Shown here piece by piece: positions 35,246 through 46,895 of a stretch of DNA of 64,000 bases; positions within the stretch are counted from its first letter, which is position 1, and each line of letters starts with the position of its first letter. The stretch comes from Lonicera japonica (lineage: Eukaryota > Streptophyta > Magnoliopsida > Dipsacales > Caprifoliaceae), in assembly GCA_021464415.1 (NCBI GenBank), contig CM038465.1, positions 22,971,839 to 23,035,838 of the forward strand. Direction: 5' to 3'. The notes under the pieces were generated by a model, which was not told the DNA's origin, ran no database searches, and worked only from the letters and a program-made list of their open reading frames with translations. The position numbers were made by a program, and so were the translations under genes.

Positions 35246-38200
35246 GATACTTTCATCGGAAAATTCGAAGTCCTGTAGCTCGGCATCAATGATCGGATTG
35301 CCTGCTAAGTGATCTGCTATGACTTGCCCTTTGACGGCCTTTTGAGTGACATAAGAAATGTCGAATTCTTAGAGTAGGAACATCCATTTAGCCATTCGAT
35401 TAGTCAGCATCGGCTTTTCGAATAAGTATCGCAAGGGATCTAGACGAGAGATTAAGATCACGGAAAATACCAACATATAATGTCGCAACTTCTGGGTAGC
35501 CCAAACTAATGCGGCGCATGATTTCTCTAAAGTTGTATAATTTTGTTCTCCTGGAGAAAGCTTCTTGCTGAGGTAGTATATTGCCTGTTCAGTTCTTGTT
35601 TGCAACAAATCTTGTGCCAACATTGCTCCAACTGAGGAGTCATTGACCGACATGTATAGTATCAATGGAATGCCCACTTGGGGAGGTGCTAAGACTGGCG
35701 GGTTAGACAAATATTGCTTGATCTTATCGAACGCTTCCTAGCATTGCTCATTCCATTGCTTATCCGAGTTCTTTTGGAGTAACTTAAAAATTGGTTCACA
35801 TGTTCGAGTCAATTGTGAAATAAATTTGCTGATGAACTGTAACCTCCCGAGGAAACCCCGAATTTCCTTTTCAGTTTTAGGGACTGGCATTTCTTGAATA
35901 GCCTTAACCTTTGTTGGATCAACCTCGATTCCCTTTCTGCTGACTATATACCCCAGCATCTTGCCTTTGGTGACCCCGAATACACATTTCTGAGGATTCA
36001 AACGCATCTGGAATTGCATAAGCCGTTCAAAGAAGACACGAAGAGTTTCCACATGACTTGCCCGGTCTAATGATTTGATGATCATGTCGTCGACATACAC
36101 TTCTACTTCCTTATGAATCATATCATGAAATAGAGTAGTTGCGGCTCTCTAATATGTGGCCTCGGCATTTTTCAACCCGAATGGCATGATGGTGTAACAA
36201 TAAGTACCCCATGGTGTGATAAAGGCCGTCTTTTCCTGATGATCTGGATGCATTTTGATTTGATTATACCCGGCAAACCCATCGACGAATGATTTTAAAG
36301 CATGATTTACGGTGTTGTCGACAATGAGATCAATGTTTGGCAGTGGAAAATCATCTTTAGGACATGCAGCAATTAAATTGCGATAATCAACACAAACCCG
36401 TACTTTGCCATTGGCTTTCGGCACTGGCACTATGTTGGCCAACCAAATAGGGTATTCAACAACCCGTATGAATCCGACATCCAATTGCTTTGTGACTTCT
36501 TCCTTTACCTTAAGCGACCACTCAGGTACTAGTTTTATTAACTTTTGCTTGACAGGTTTACATTCGGGTTTAGTGTGTATTTCGTGCATCACAATGTTGG
36601 CATCTAAACCCGGCATATCAGCATACGACCAAGCGAAAACGTTAACAAACTCTTTCAACAAATTTTCTAAGTCTGTTTTCTCATCATGGCTTAACTCGGC
36701 CCCAATTTTTATTTCTTTTTTATCGTCTATTGTTCCCAAATTTATCGTGACTGTGTCTCCTTCAATAGGTTGTATTCGCAACTCATCATTCAAATTTTCA
36801 TTCATAATTTCAACATCACAAGAATCAAAGTAAGGGAAAAGATTGGCAATTTTATTGATAGAAACATCACTTTGCACAGATAGCATACATTCTAAATTTC
36901 GTACATTTCTATCAATATTCCTTTCTCTCTGCTTCTTCTTTCCTTTGATAGGGCGTATAAGATGCACAGGATCCCCCAGGTAATCTTCCTCAATTGCCAT
37001 GACCTCAAACATATTACCCAGCATATCTTCCTCTTCCAGTGGCTCGACAGGTGACCGAGTAATCTTCAACCGAGACGAGAAGGAGTGAGTAAATCCTTCA
37101 CTGATATACAAGTCTTCTTCAAAGAAAATTTCTAATCCCAGCTGTCTTTTCCCCTCTTCATTTACCCATGGTTCCTGAAACCCGCAGTAAGGAAAGTCTT
37201 CACCCTCTTTTATAAACCATCCGTTTAACGAACTATTAGCGGACACGATACTTTTCATTCGGCTAACATCTACCATATATCCCAACCCAGCAAGAGGACT
37301 TGGTTGTTGGTATGGTTCAATCATTTGTGCAATGACGGCCTGATATTTTCCCAAACCAATCCCCGGTAAAAATTCCATTTTCCTCATCATCTTTATCACT
37401 TGCGTATTCATAGATGACATATCATCGGGGGGCAGATAATTCATGGTCTGTGTGGTAAGATTTTGCACCTTTGGCTTATACGAAAATCCCCCGAGTTGGA
37501 CATCTTGGCTTCCGATTCCCAATACTGGCGAGTTTTTTGGGACTATTGCCCTTTCAGGATCTCCCTTGATGATGATGATATCCCCGTTGAAGGGTATTTT
37601 CATTTTTTGATGAAGGGAAGAAGGCAGTGCGCCAACCTCATGCAACCAAGCTCGTCCCAATAGCAAATTAAAGCTTGAAGGGATATCAATGACTTGAAAT
37701 TCAGTGGTAAACGTAGCCGGTCCTATCTGCATACCAAGCATGACCGAACCCAATACCTCTCGCTTGGTGTTGTCGTATGCTCGCACTGTGACTGGCGATT
37801 CTTCCATGGTAGTTAAATCAATACCCAAACGAACAGCAGTTTTCAACGGGCATACGTTAATCGTAGAACCGTTATCCATAAGCACATACGGTATAGACAT
37901 CCCACAAGCAACAACGGTGATATGTAGAGCTTGGTTATGATCCCGACCCAGTGGTGATAGATCTTCATCAGAAAACCCAAGAACTTGTTTTTGTACCCCC
38001 ATTGAAGCGATCAATGCTGTTAGCTCATTTGGGGTGGCTTCAAGAGGAACAACCGATTCATCTAACATCTTCATTAGTGCCATCCGATGTGGTTTGGACG
38101 CTACCAGGAGTCCCCAGATTGAAATTTGGGCTTGTGTTTTCTTCAACTGTTCAACAACACGCCCTTCTTCTGGGTCTTTTGCAGGTTCGTTGGGAGAAGC

Positions 38201-40432
38201 GACATCAATAGGTTGCTTGGTATTTGGCGGTTGGTACACTCTCCCAGAACGGGTCAATTGTTGGACCCATGTCGCGACCGGATCACTTATCCCTTCAGGT
38301 GTTTCAACTGTGGTTGGAGGCGACCTTTCATTGACTTGCGAAACTGTGTTCCAGTCGAAGGTGATCATCTTTATCTGTGAGCAATTCTTTCTTGGATGGG
38401 TGTCCTTTTTTATTGTTTTTCCTTGGTTATACCCGAGCCCCTGTCGCCTCGGGTTGCCTTTAAACTGTGGAAAGTGGGCGATCCCTTGATTCTGTTTACC
38501 GAGCCCAAAACCTGGCATGAACAACATTTGTTTCATCCAGCCCATAATTTTTGGGCTAACCATCTCTTGTGACTGCATAGTGCATGTTTCATCAACGGAT
38601 AACCCCAACAATGTTTCATCCTCGATTTCTTCAACGGATTTTAGGGACCTTGGTGGGGTATATTGAATGACTGAGGGCGAAGGCTTTAGACAGCTAAATT
38701 TCCGTACTTCAACATTTTCTGTATTCATGGCGGGTTTAATCAAGAGTACAGGATCTGGTAGATCTGAATCGTCTTCGATAGCATTTATCCGGTGATTGGG
38801 GAGGGGATTCCTTGCATTATTCGGGGCTGACGGGTCAGGGATTCTCTTGCTGTCAATTAAGTTCTGGATAGCATGCCGCAGGGCCATACAACTATCGGTG
38901 GTGTGTCCGAAACCTTGGTGATACTCGCAATGTTCATTCATGTTCCAATGAGGTGGTATCTGTTGTGGTAATGGCCTCGGATTCATGGGATACATAATCC
39001 CGGCTTCTTTCAATTGTTCGAAAACCTTTCCCAACGGTCCTGGTAATTGCGAAAAATGTCTGTCTCGTGAGCGATTTTGATCAAATGTCCTGGGATTATT
39101 GTTGTTGTTGTTACGATATCCCAAATCCCCAATGTTTTTCACAGAGTTTTGACCAAAGGGGTTGCCGGAATACCCCCGACCATAGGACCCAGAAGACGTG
39201 ACTTGATTGACGGCAGACGTGGAGGTCTTCTTGTATTGTGAAGCGGATTTTTTGATTTCAGCCTGCTTGGCTAATTCCTCCTCAATTTCGTTGCCCACGT
39301 GGAGTAGGGCTTTGAACCTACCAAAGAATTAGTGTCCCATTTGAGCCCGAATATCTGGTTTCAAATTCTTCACGATCATTCCGAGTTGTTCTTCTTCATC
39401 TAGGCACTCCACCATTTGGGCGGCCAGTTCCCTCCATCTTGTTACAAACTCACTAATACTCTCATTCTCCTTCTGCTTAGCCATCTCTAGATGTTTCCTT
39501 GTAACTTTGAGCTCCTCATTAGTTTTGTATTGTGACACAAACTCTTGGACGATTGCGGACCATGATCTGACACGGTGCTTTTCAAGGTTCAAAAACCAAC
39601 TCTGGGCCGATCCTGCCAAAGTTAGATGAAAGGAATTGGCTAATTCAGCTTCACCGAGGTCATAAATTCTCATTGAACGGACATAGGATTTCAGATGGAG
39701 TTCCGGTGGTGTAGTGCCTGTAAATTTTGGAATGGAAGGCATCTTGAAGCCCACTGGATAATGAGCCTCAGGGTATAAATCGTTCGAACTTTCAGCTACT
39801 TTTTGGGTAAGTGCTTTCAACTGCTCCTTAAGCTCAGACAAGTCTCTATCCCCCCGGTGAGTTTCTATTGGTGTGGGGCCCTCCCCTTGGATGCTCATGG
39901 GCCTTCTTATTGGGTCATAGTACGGATCGTGGTATGGTTCATGGATCGGTTGCATTTGTGGAGGGGCTTGATTGGTCAGGTCCTGTTGTAACCAACTGCC
40001 GACCGGATCAGGTATGGGTTTGGGTTGGTTCAACTGTTCATACGGCGGTGGTACTTCGGTATGAACTGAGAGTGGCGGTGGTGGTGGTAGAATAACCGGA
40101 GTTTCTCTTGGTGGTTCTGTCATGCGCCCTTTAGCCAACTCGTCCAACTTGGCGCGAGTATTTTTATTGTCACTTAGTAACATGGCCGTGCTTTGGTTCA
40201 AATTCATCAACATCCGATACATGTCTTCGGGATTTGGCAACGGAACATTCATGTTTCCACTCGAACTGGCTAGGTTTGGATCAACATTCAAAGACGAAGT
40301 GTGATGTATCGGCTGACCCCAGACGGTATTATTCTGCGGCATCCCCGGGTTTGGGTAAAAAGGACCGGGCGGCGGATCCGCTGCATTGTTCAATTGGTTG
40401 TTCACATTCCGGCTCGGGGTATTCTGATCCAT

Positions 40433-41459
40433 GTTTTCAGAGGAATCTGGTCTGACGAGTCTCCCGGTGCTATCTCTTCCAGCCCACACAGAGGCCAGGA
40501 TGAATATCTGCTGCGCCGGAAAAAAGGACAAATTCGACCGCACACATTCCCCCGAAAAATAACAACAACAGATCATTTAGGAATTGCCGGACCTTATCCA
40601 GAAATACATCGATCGGGACGAAAATAAACACACAAAAAAGTTTTCTTTAGGTGAGATTGAAAACAGACCAACGGTGACAACTTGAGAGTCCCATATAGCG
40701 GTAGGGTAGGAATAGAATTCCATGGGTTCCCTGACCGTCTATAGTTTTGAAAATCATTTTGAAAAGGGCTTTTTTCGAAAAAATCATTTGAAAATATGGG
40801 AAGATCTCTCCTCATGAGTTGCTTTGTTCATGGAATCAGGGCTTTTGCTCACTAGATTCTCACGACTGTCGGTCATTAAAACAATGCAGAAAATCTTGTG
40901 TTCTAAGCTGACTCCCCTATATGCAAGCGTGGCTGAAGAGGGTAAGGTTTAAGGCTCCCTCCTATTTGGCAGGTCTTACGATATACCTCAAGAGCGCAGG
41001 TACGTGTAAGGACCTTTTGATATACGTCCCGGGTACTTGAGTGTTCTCGTCACTCTATATACCTCGGTAAGTACTTGGCCAAGGAGAGTGGTCCCAGGCG
41101 CTTTCGGCTAGTGCAGACCCGCAAGTCCACGGCCTAATCACGACTCTGGTCCCGAGGTTGATAGGGTAAATTCACACTCGCAAAAATGCATGATAAGATG
41201 TGAGTGCGTGCGAAAGAACAATATGGCGGTTCATTATTGATAAACGCTTTATGGTTTGTTATGATAATTTACACAATTTTAATTATGAAAAAGATTTTCC
41301 TCACATAATTAGCAAATAAAGGCATCAGGGTATCCTCCTAGATCGCTTCTATGTTATCCTAGAACTAAGGCTTGCAAGACCTAAATAAAATAACAGGAAT
41401 TAAATGTATGATCCATTATAATAGAGCTTAGTTCTCGACATCCCCAGCAGAGTCGCCAC
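40433..41459 (-). other. Gypsy leader with primer binding site
   Basis: No gene upstream of gag; an additional ORF1 like that of Ogre is not present. On the minus strand, directly after the LTR end, the sequence TGGCGACTCTGCTGGGGA (complement of about 41441-41458) should be the primer site. It resembles the site used by Tat/Ogre elements, which I recall as Arg tRNA, but I could not check the tRNA. Confidence 0.65.
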
Positions 41460-42568
41460 TGTGAGAATCCGGACCCGCAACCCGGGACAATAAATGGGTC
41501 CTCGTTCTCGGTTTGATTTAAAAACGTGTTTTGTAGAGTCGCCAGTTTGTTTTACAAGAAAACAAACAAAAGATCGTACGAAGGATAATTCGAAAACGAA
41601 CTATCTTTCATACGTTTGAAACCAGAGATTTATTTTAAAAATTTACTTTGCTAGGGTTCGGGAACTACGTTACGAATTGGGAAGGTGTTAGGCACCCAAT
41701 TCGCCCTTTCGGTCTCTTAATGGATCATGTATCTAATTCCTATGTTAGATATCTTGCAAGCAGTTCGAATGGTTTTCAGAACAGTCCTTTCCGGATAAAT
41801 TTAGTTTAAAACAATATTTTGAAATCAGACTCGAGCTTTGCGAGCGCCTACGTATTCATTCGTAGAATGAAATCAGAGTCTCGCAGTTCCTTTCTTTGGA
41901 AACTATTCTTATATTTTTGTTTTGTTTTGAAAACGTGTCAAAACAGATTGCCAGCCGTACGGTTGGGCGTGCGACAGGGGGTGCGGTTAGGAGGTGCCAA
42001 CCGTACGGTTGGGCGATCCCCGTCCTAGTAAGCGAAGAGGCAACAAAGGTTATCTTAGACTCCCAACGCGTCCGAAAACGGAGTCTTTCCTATCAGTCTT
42101 TCTACATGCATGATGACTCATGATTAAATGCAGGATGCTAAAAGAAAACAGTATTCGCCCGGGAGTCGTGGATTGGGGTGTTCACGGACCCTCTCGTCCC
42201 GGGATTCTTGTCTGCAAGAATACTGGGACGATAAGAAGACAACGATTCACGACTCTCGGGTGAATCTCAAGATACTGAATCAGAGTATACCCTTTCTGGC
42301 ATGCAGATTTTGTCGTGCTTCTGGTGATGCAATCCACAATCGCCCCTTTCCCTTTGGCCGGGTGACACGATACATCAACCTTTTCTTCCACCTACCCTTA
42401 GTGACACACTACCCTCAGTGGCAACAAAGGTTATCTTAGACTCCCAACGCGTCCGAAAACGGAGTCTTTCCTATCAGTCTTTCTACATGCATGATGACCC
42501 ATGATTAAATGCAGGATGCTAAAAGAAAACCAGTATTCGCACGGGAGTCGTGGATTGGGGTGTTCACA
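41460..42568 (-). repeat. Rearranged 5' LTR of the Gypsy element
   Basis: Compared with the 3' LTR it has two internal deletions. One joins CAAAACAGATT directly to GCCAGCC, removing the equivalent of about 25289-25731 with the TATA box; AGATT is present at both breakpoints. The other removes the equivalent of about 25806-25910. It also carries, at about 42185-42421, the 240 bp of internal sequence that normally lies beside the 3' LTR, followed by a second copy of the LTR end (42422-42568). The junction shows GGCA microhomology. Confidence 0.85.
41955..42012. promoter_or_regulatory. Palindromic repeat pair in 5' LTR
   Basis: CCGTACGG occurs at 41955 and 42001. The second is the centre of a perfect 16-nt palindrome, CCAACCGTACGGTTGG (41997-42012). 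Confidence 0.7.
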
Positions 42569-42573
42569 CAATC

Positions 42574-43178
42574 ACACAAAGCATCAAACCATTCAATAAT
42601 AAGGATAAAAACAAATCCCTACTATTATGGTCTAAGCTTCTCCCCAGTCCGTTAGGAAACTGCCACGACCAATGTTGTCACTTCGCTGACTAAAAATGCA
42701 TTCTTCAACTTTGTTAAAGAGACAACAGTTTTTAGATACAAAGTCCTATGCCTCCATGTAAAGGAGTTCACACATGAACTATTCTATCTAAATCGAAATC
42801 GAAATTAATTACATAGATCCTATGCCTCTGTTTAAGGAGTTCACATAGCTGATCTAATATATCGAAATCAAAATCGAATTAATTACATAGATCCTATGCC
42901 TCTGTTCAAAGAGTTCACATAACTGATCTAAATTAAATTTACAATTACAACCATGAATAAAACCAAATCATCACGCACATTAAAGTAACCACGAATAAAA
43001 CCATCGTGGGATCCAATCACATAAAACAAAATTACGTGACCATAATAGCGGGACAAGAACATTCAAAACAAGGGTTAGCGAGTTCTACGTTCTACCCATT
43101 ATCAATATGCATGAATCGACTTAAACTGGACAACATGGGTAGTTCAATCCGTATACATTATGAAATAAAAACCAATCG
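42574..43178 (-). other. Copia B leader, primer-proximal part
   Basis: It continues the Copia B leader after the Gypsy insertion and is homologous to 17746-18301 of Copia A. Three copies of a segment with CATAGATCCTATGCCTC type sequence lie at about 42745-42930. No gene. Confidence 0.75.
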
Positions 43179-43189
43179 CTCTGATACTA
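43179..43189 (-). other. Primer binding site of Copia B, one mismatch
   Basis: Minus strand TAGTATCAGAG, one base different from the usual TGGTATCAGAG, two bases inside the LTR. Confidence 0.75.
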
Positions 43190-43191
43190 AT

Positions 43192-44464
43192 TGATGGAAA
43201 CTTAGTTCCAGAATCGTTTAATATTGCGTATAGACCGAACAATTTTTTTTTATCTAAAACCCTAGTGCGGAATCGGATTTTACCTTCGAGATCTCTCTGG
43301 TTTGATCTCGTCTCAGCACGAACAAGGGTTGGTGGAGACGAATCGAGAACACGGGCTCGATAGAACCTCAAGATCTTCTATCGTATTCCTTTCGCCGTGT
43401 AATCCTGTACCGAGTATGGGCTGTGGTATCACCAAGATCTCCTTTTCTACTCTTTACGGCACAAACCCTAAATTCGTGAGAATTATGTAAGGCTACAATA
43501 GGGACCCTCAGGAGAAATAAGTGTTTGGGCTTACTATGGAAAATTGAAATCCTAATTCGACTAAGAATTGATTCTTTTCATAAATTATAATTCACATCAC
43601 TAAAGAATTATAATTGCACTCTCGTCCTTATCTCAAAATTATATTTCGAGTTCCTTGTTATTAAATACTTATTATTCTCCCCACGTTAAGATTTCAGATA
43701 ACCATCATTTAAAATTAAATTACTGACAATTATATTTAAATGACTTCTTAATCCTTGAGCGTACCACACAACTTATTTGACATGTCGGATTAACATAATC
43801 CACCTACAGGGGTTTAACATGATCAAAACTTATAAGCTTCTCAAGGGGTTATCATCAATCCCTATACTGGAACGTGGATTCTGTCAATAATTAATATTCA
43901 TCATACATATAGTGTCGCCATCCAATTCACGAAGATTATTGATCCATAAATGAATCTCACTTTTAATGAGTCAAAACAATAAACACTACATATATATGTC
44001 TATTAATTATTTCAAGATTAAGAGCATAAGTAATCATAATAACCATGGGATTTTAAATTGTTTGATATAGTCAGTGTAAAAACAATTAACCCAAATTGGT
44101 CCGATTCAATACACACAAAGTGTACTAGCACAACGAGTTAAAACTGTACCATTTTCTGTAGTCAAGATAAACTACTAAAACTTGTACTACAGTCCTACTG
44201 ATGGTTGTCCAATTCCATCTAAGACCGTGAACCAATGAACTTATATTCCACAAGAACCGATGATATGATCCTCTTTGTGTAAGGTATACTCTACACACCA
44301 AATCATCTACTATATGGAATAAAAGATACACACATGCACAATATTTAAATAAATAATATAATGTAACCATTGCCCATAAAGATTCTCATTAAAATAGCAA
44401 AACCGAGTCTATATATCAAAACCAATAATAATAAAATTATGGCTTTTAGTATGTCACTCTAATA
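43192..44464 (-). repeat. 5' LTR of Copia B
   Basis: 1273 bp. Its distal two thirds match the LTR at 18315-19774, but the primer-proximal 450 bp differ strongly from both other LTRs. The outer end is CTCTAATA instead of CTCTAACA, a change of the terminal CA. It is directly followed by the 325-bp end of the Copia A LTR. Confidence 0.8.
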
Positions 44465-44789
44465 AAAACTATACCGTTTCCTGTAATTAAGATAAACTAC
44501 TAAAACTTGTGCTACAATCCTACCGATGGGTGTTCAATTCCATCTAATACTGTGAACCATTAAACTTATATTATACAAGAACCGATGATATGATCTTTTG
44601 TGTGTAAGCTATATACTCTACACACCAAATCATCTACTATATGGAATAAAAGACACACATGCACAATATTTAAATAAATAATATAATGCAACCATTGCCC
44701 ATAAAGATTCTCATTAAAATAGTAAAACTAAGTTTATAACATATCCAAGCCAACAAGAAAATTATGGCTTTTAGTATATCAATCTAACA
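44465..44789 (-). repeat. Distal fragment of Copia A 5' LTR
   Basis: It corresponds to 12589-12911 of the 3' LTR and ends at the CTCAG target duplication (44790-44794). It is the far side of the site where Copia B inserted. Confidence 0.85.
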
Positions 44790-44845
44790 CTCAGTTCCTG
44801 ACGTACACGAGATTCCTATAGACTCAACATGCGCTCTCACCTATG

Positions 44846-46890
44846 TGTGAACACCTCATTTTGCGACCCCCGCAAGAATCTTAATTCTTAAAGAAATGAG
44901 CACGCATGCATGCACGAGCATTTCTAGATGCATATATTATGTACATGTGATACAGGTCAAAGAAGAAAGTCGAAAGGACCCCGGATGAGGAGTTGGAGAA
45001 TTTTCGAAAATTGTCGAAACCGAAAACCGTCAAAACTCCTGGAAACTTGTGAAAGGAGAGCTAAGAATTTAGGATCATCCTCAAACTTTGAGAGTTGTTA
45101 GACATTACCATGAGGAGTAGCATACTCAAAAATCAGCTTAATTCGACAGTCGGATCTTCAAAAATTCAAAAACTCATGAGTTAGATTCGGGTGGTCAAAT
45201 GGAGGTCTTCTCGAAGTTAAAATGGTTTGAAGTTTAGTAAGTGGATACGCCTTATTGTGGGGAAGAACATATTAAAATTTCAGCTTTGTCGGACATGGGA
45301 TCCTCAAGAAACAATTTGTCTATCGTGCAATTCTAGTCGAAATGTCCTTTGTAGCAAATTAAAATAAATAGTGGCCTTCCCGAATTCTGATCGACCTCAA
45401 ATTTGGACACAAGTTAGAAAACATTTGGAGGGAAAACATATCAAAACATCAGCATAATCGAACAGCTATAAGTTCAGTTATTGAGGTTTTTGTACGGAAG
45501 TAAGTTTCCTACGCGGGAACAAACTCTTTGTACCAATTCGAAGAGACCGAGTCCTTCCTGAACTCCGATCGTCTTCAAATTTTTACAGAGTCTAGAAGAC
45601 TTATATGGGCAATGCGTATCCAAAATTCATCATGATCCAACGGTTAGAACCTGACTTGTCGTGCAAACAAGGGACCTTGTCTACAACAAGTACCTTTCCT
45701 ACGCGGACACAAACTCTTCATACCAATCAGAACGAGAGGGGACCTTTCCGAATTCTGATCGACCTGAAATTTTTGCACAATCTAGAAGAGTTCTATTCCC
45801 AACACATATCCAAAAATCAGGATGATCCAACGGTGGAAGGTTTCGCGTTAATTTCCAAGAGTCCTAGTTGCAATCTCTTTTCTTGCTCTCCAAGTATTTT
45901 GACAACTATAAATAGACCCCCCCCTCCATTCAATATTTTGATCAACAATCAAGGGGATTTCATGGTACACACCAAGAGATCCTTATTCTCTCCCTCCAAG
46001 GAGGCTCGGGTATAATTTTTTCTCTCTTCTTTTATTTATTTGTTAGTTTTATAATTTATATTCTTGTCTGCATAATTTCTATCACTTGATAGCTTTTCAA
46101 AACTCCTTTTCAAATTGTTTTTCAAAACTAAAGGCGTATAACAAACCCTAATCCAATTTCAAAATAGTATTATTACTTTCTTACTTTTTTCAAAAGCCCG
46201 GATTAGCGGTATCATTATACGAAGGAATCGATAATCGCTACATATCCAATCTAACTCATAGATTGCAGTGTATATGTGATGAATACTCGATGATGAGAGT
46301 ACTAGTGCCATCTATACTGGTTTAATCAATAGACTATGGTACACATTGGTTAACTCGCCTCATATCATATCGAGTATAAGATTTCACATTGAATTAGTTT
46401 CTGAAAAGCACAATACTTTACAAAATCACTTGTTTCATTGCATTTATTATTCTCAAATTCTCTTTTTTCAAATCACTCACATACTTATTTTTGAATCATG
46501 GGCGAACTAGGAAACACATCGTTTTCATCCCAATCCCAAAATCCCGATTTCTAAGGCAAGCACGAAAAGCTATAAAGTAATAGCAATAGCATGCAAGAAC
46601 TAAATTATAACACACGCATATCCTACTCAAGAGACCGAAAGGGCGAATTGGGTGCCTAACACCTTCCCGATTCGTAACTTAATCCCCGAACCTTCGAATC
46701 AACTGGTTTCGCATACATTGTGTATAAGAAGATATTTAGTCCATAAATATGTCTCTTTTACACAAATCTTTTTTGTTTATTTAGTAAAACAAACTGGCGA
46801 CTCTTATTCTTTTCAAAACCAATTTTCAAAGCAACAAACGGAATCGCCGCCCACGAGGACCCCCGGTCGTCGAGAACGCGGGTTCTCACA
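44846..46890 (+). mobile_element. Solo LTR, Tat-like, TSD CTATG
   Basis: 2045 bp with TGTGAACACC...GGTTCTCACA ends, flanked by CTATG at 44841-44845 and 46891-46895. The last 250 bp (complement of CGAAAGGGCGAATTGGGTGCC and related text) closely match the corresponding region of the Gypsy LTR at 24802, so the two families are related; orientation is opposite. A CTATAAATAG TATA box is at 45906-45915. Three imperfect repeats of about 180-195 bp lie upstream of it (45370-45840). The frame at 45605-46015 is part of these repeats and not a gene. Confidence 0.88.
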
Positions 46891-46895
46891 CTATG

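Larger units (their letters stand above)
33484..40432 (-). pseudogene. Gypsy gag-pol polyprotein (five stops)
   Basis: One frame runs from MDQNTPSRN (40432) to 33677 and is interrupted only by nonsense codons at 39329, 36149, 35738, 35369 and 34448. A frameshift near 33720 then moves the integrase tail to another frame ending about 33484. Order: gag (39329-40432) with the retrotransposon-gag segment SAQSWFLNLEKHRVRSW; CCHC-like CEYHQGFGHTTDSC (about 38920); G-patch-like MPGFGLGK and LPGIGLGK (about 38510 and 37365); protease MDNGSTINVCPL (about 37870); RT with PVPKANGKVRVCVDYRN and YVDDMIIKS; RNase H; second RNase H; integrase. The stops at 36149 and 35738 are TAG where the family has Gln. 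The frame is otherwise well kept, so the element is fairly young but dead. Confidence 0.92.
24802..42568 (-). mobile_element. Tat-like Ty3/Gypsy retrotransposon
   Basis: 17,767 bp, inserted in the leader of Copia B with a perfect CAATC duplication. In minus-strand order: a rearranged 5' LTR (41460-42568), leader (40433-41459), gag-pol (40432-33490) with RT, RNase H, a second RNase H and integrase, two antisense genes (28105-33058), a long repeat-bearing non-coding segment, and the 3' LTR (24802-26084). The RT-before-integrase order is that of Ty3/Gypsy. The second RNase H, two G-patch-like segments and antisense genes before the 3' LTR fit the Tat group (Ogre, Grande and relatives). In length it is comparable to the large members of that group. 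Confidence 0.9.
11446..44789 (-). mobile_element. Copia A, outer element of a three-level nest
   Basis: The borders are fixed by the 5-bp target duplication CTCAG at 11441-11445 and 44790-44794. The 3' LTR is at 11446-12911 and the broken interior at 12912-18314. Its 5' LTR was split by Copia B: the proximal part is fused into the LTR at 18315-19774, and the distal 325 bp lies at 44465-44789. The distal piece shares the diagnostic AAGTTTATAACATATCCAA-type segment with the 3' LTR at 12855-12885 and not with the Copia B LTRs. Insertion order is therefore Copia A first, then Copia B, then the Gypsy element. Confidence 0.85.

Noticed and set aside
36405..36833. Plus-strand frame opposite the Gypsy pol
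   Set aside because: Shadow of the reverse transcriptase region on the other strand.
45605..46015. 136-codon + frame in the solo LTR
   Set aside because: It runs across the tandem repeats and the TATA box of the LTR and has no protein family signature.
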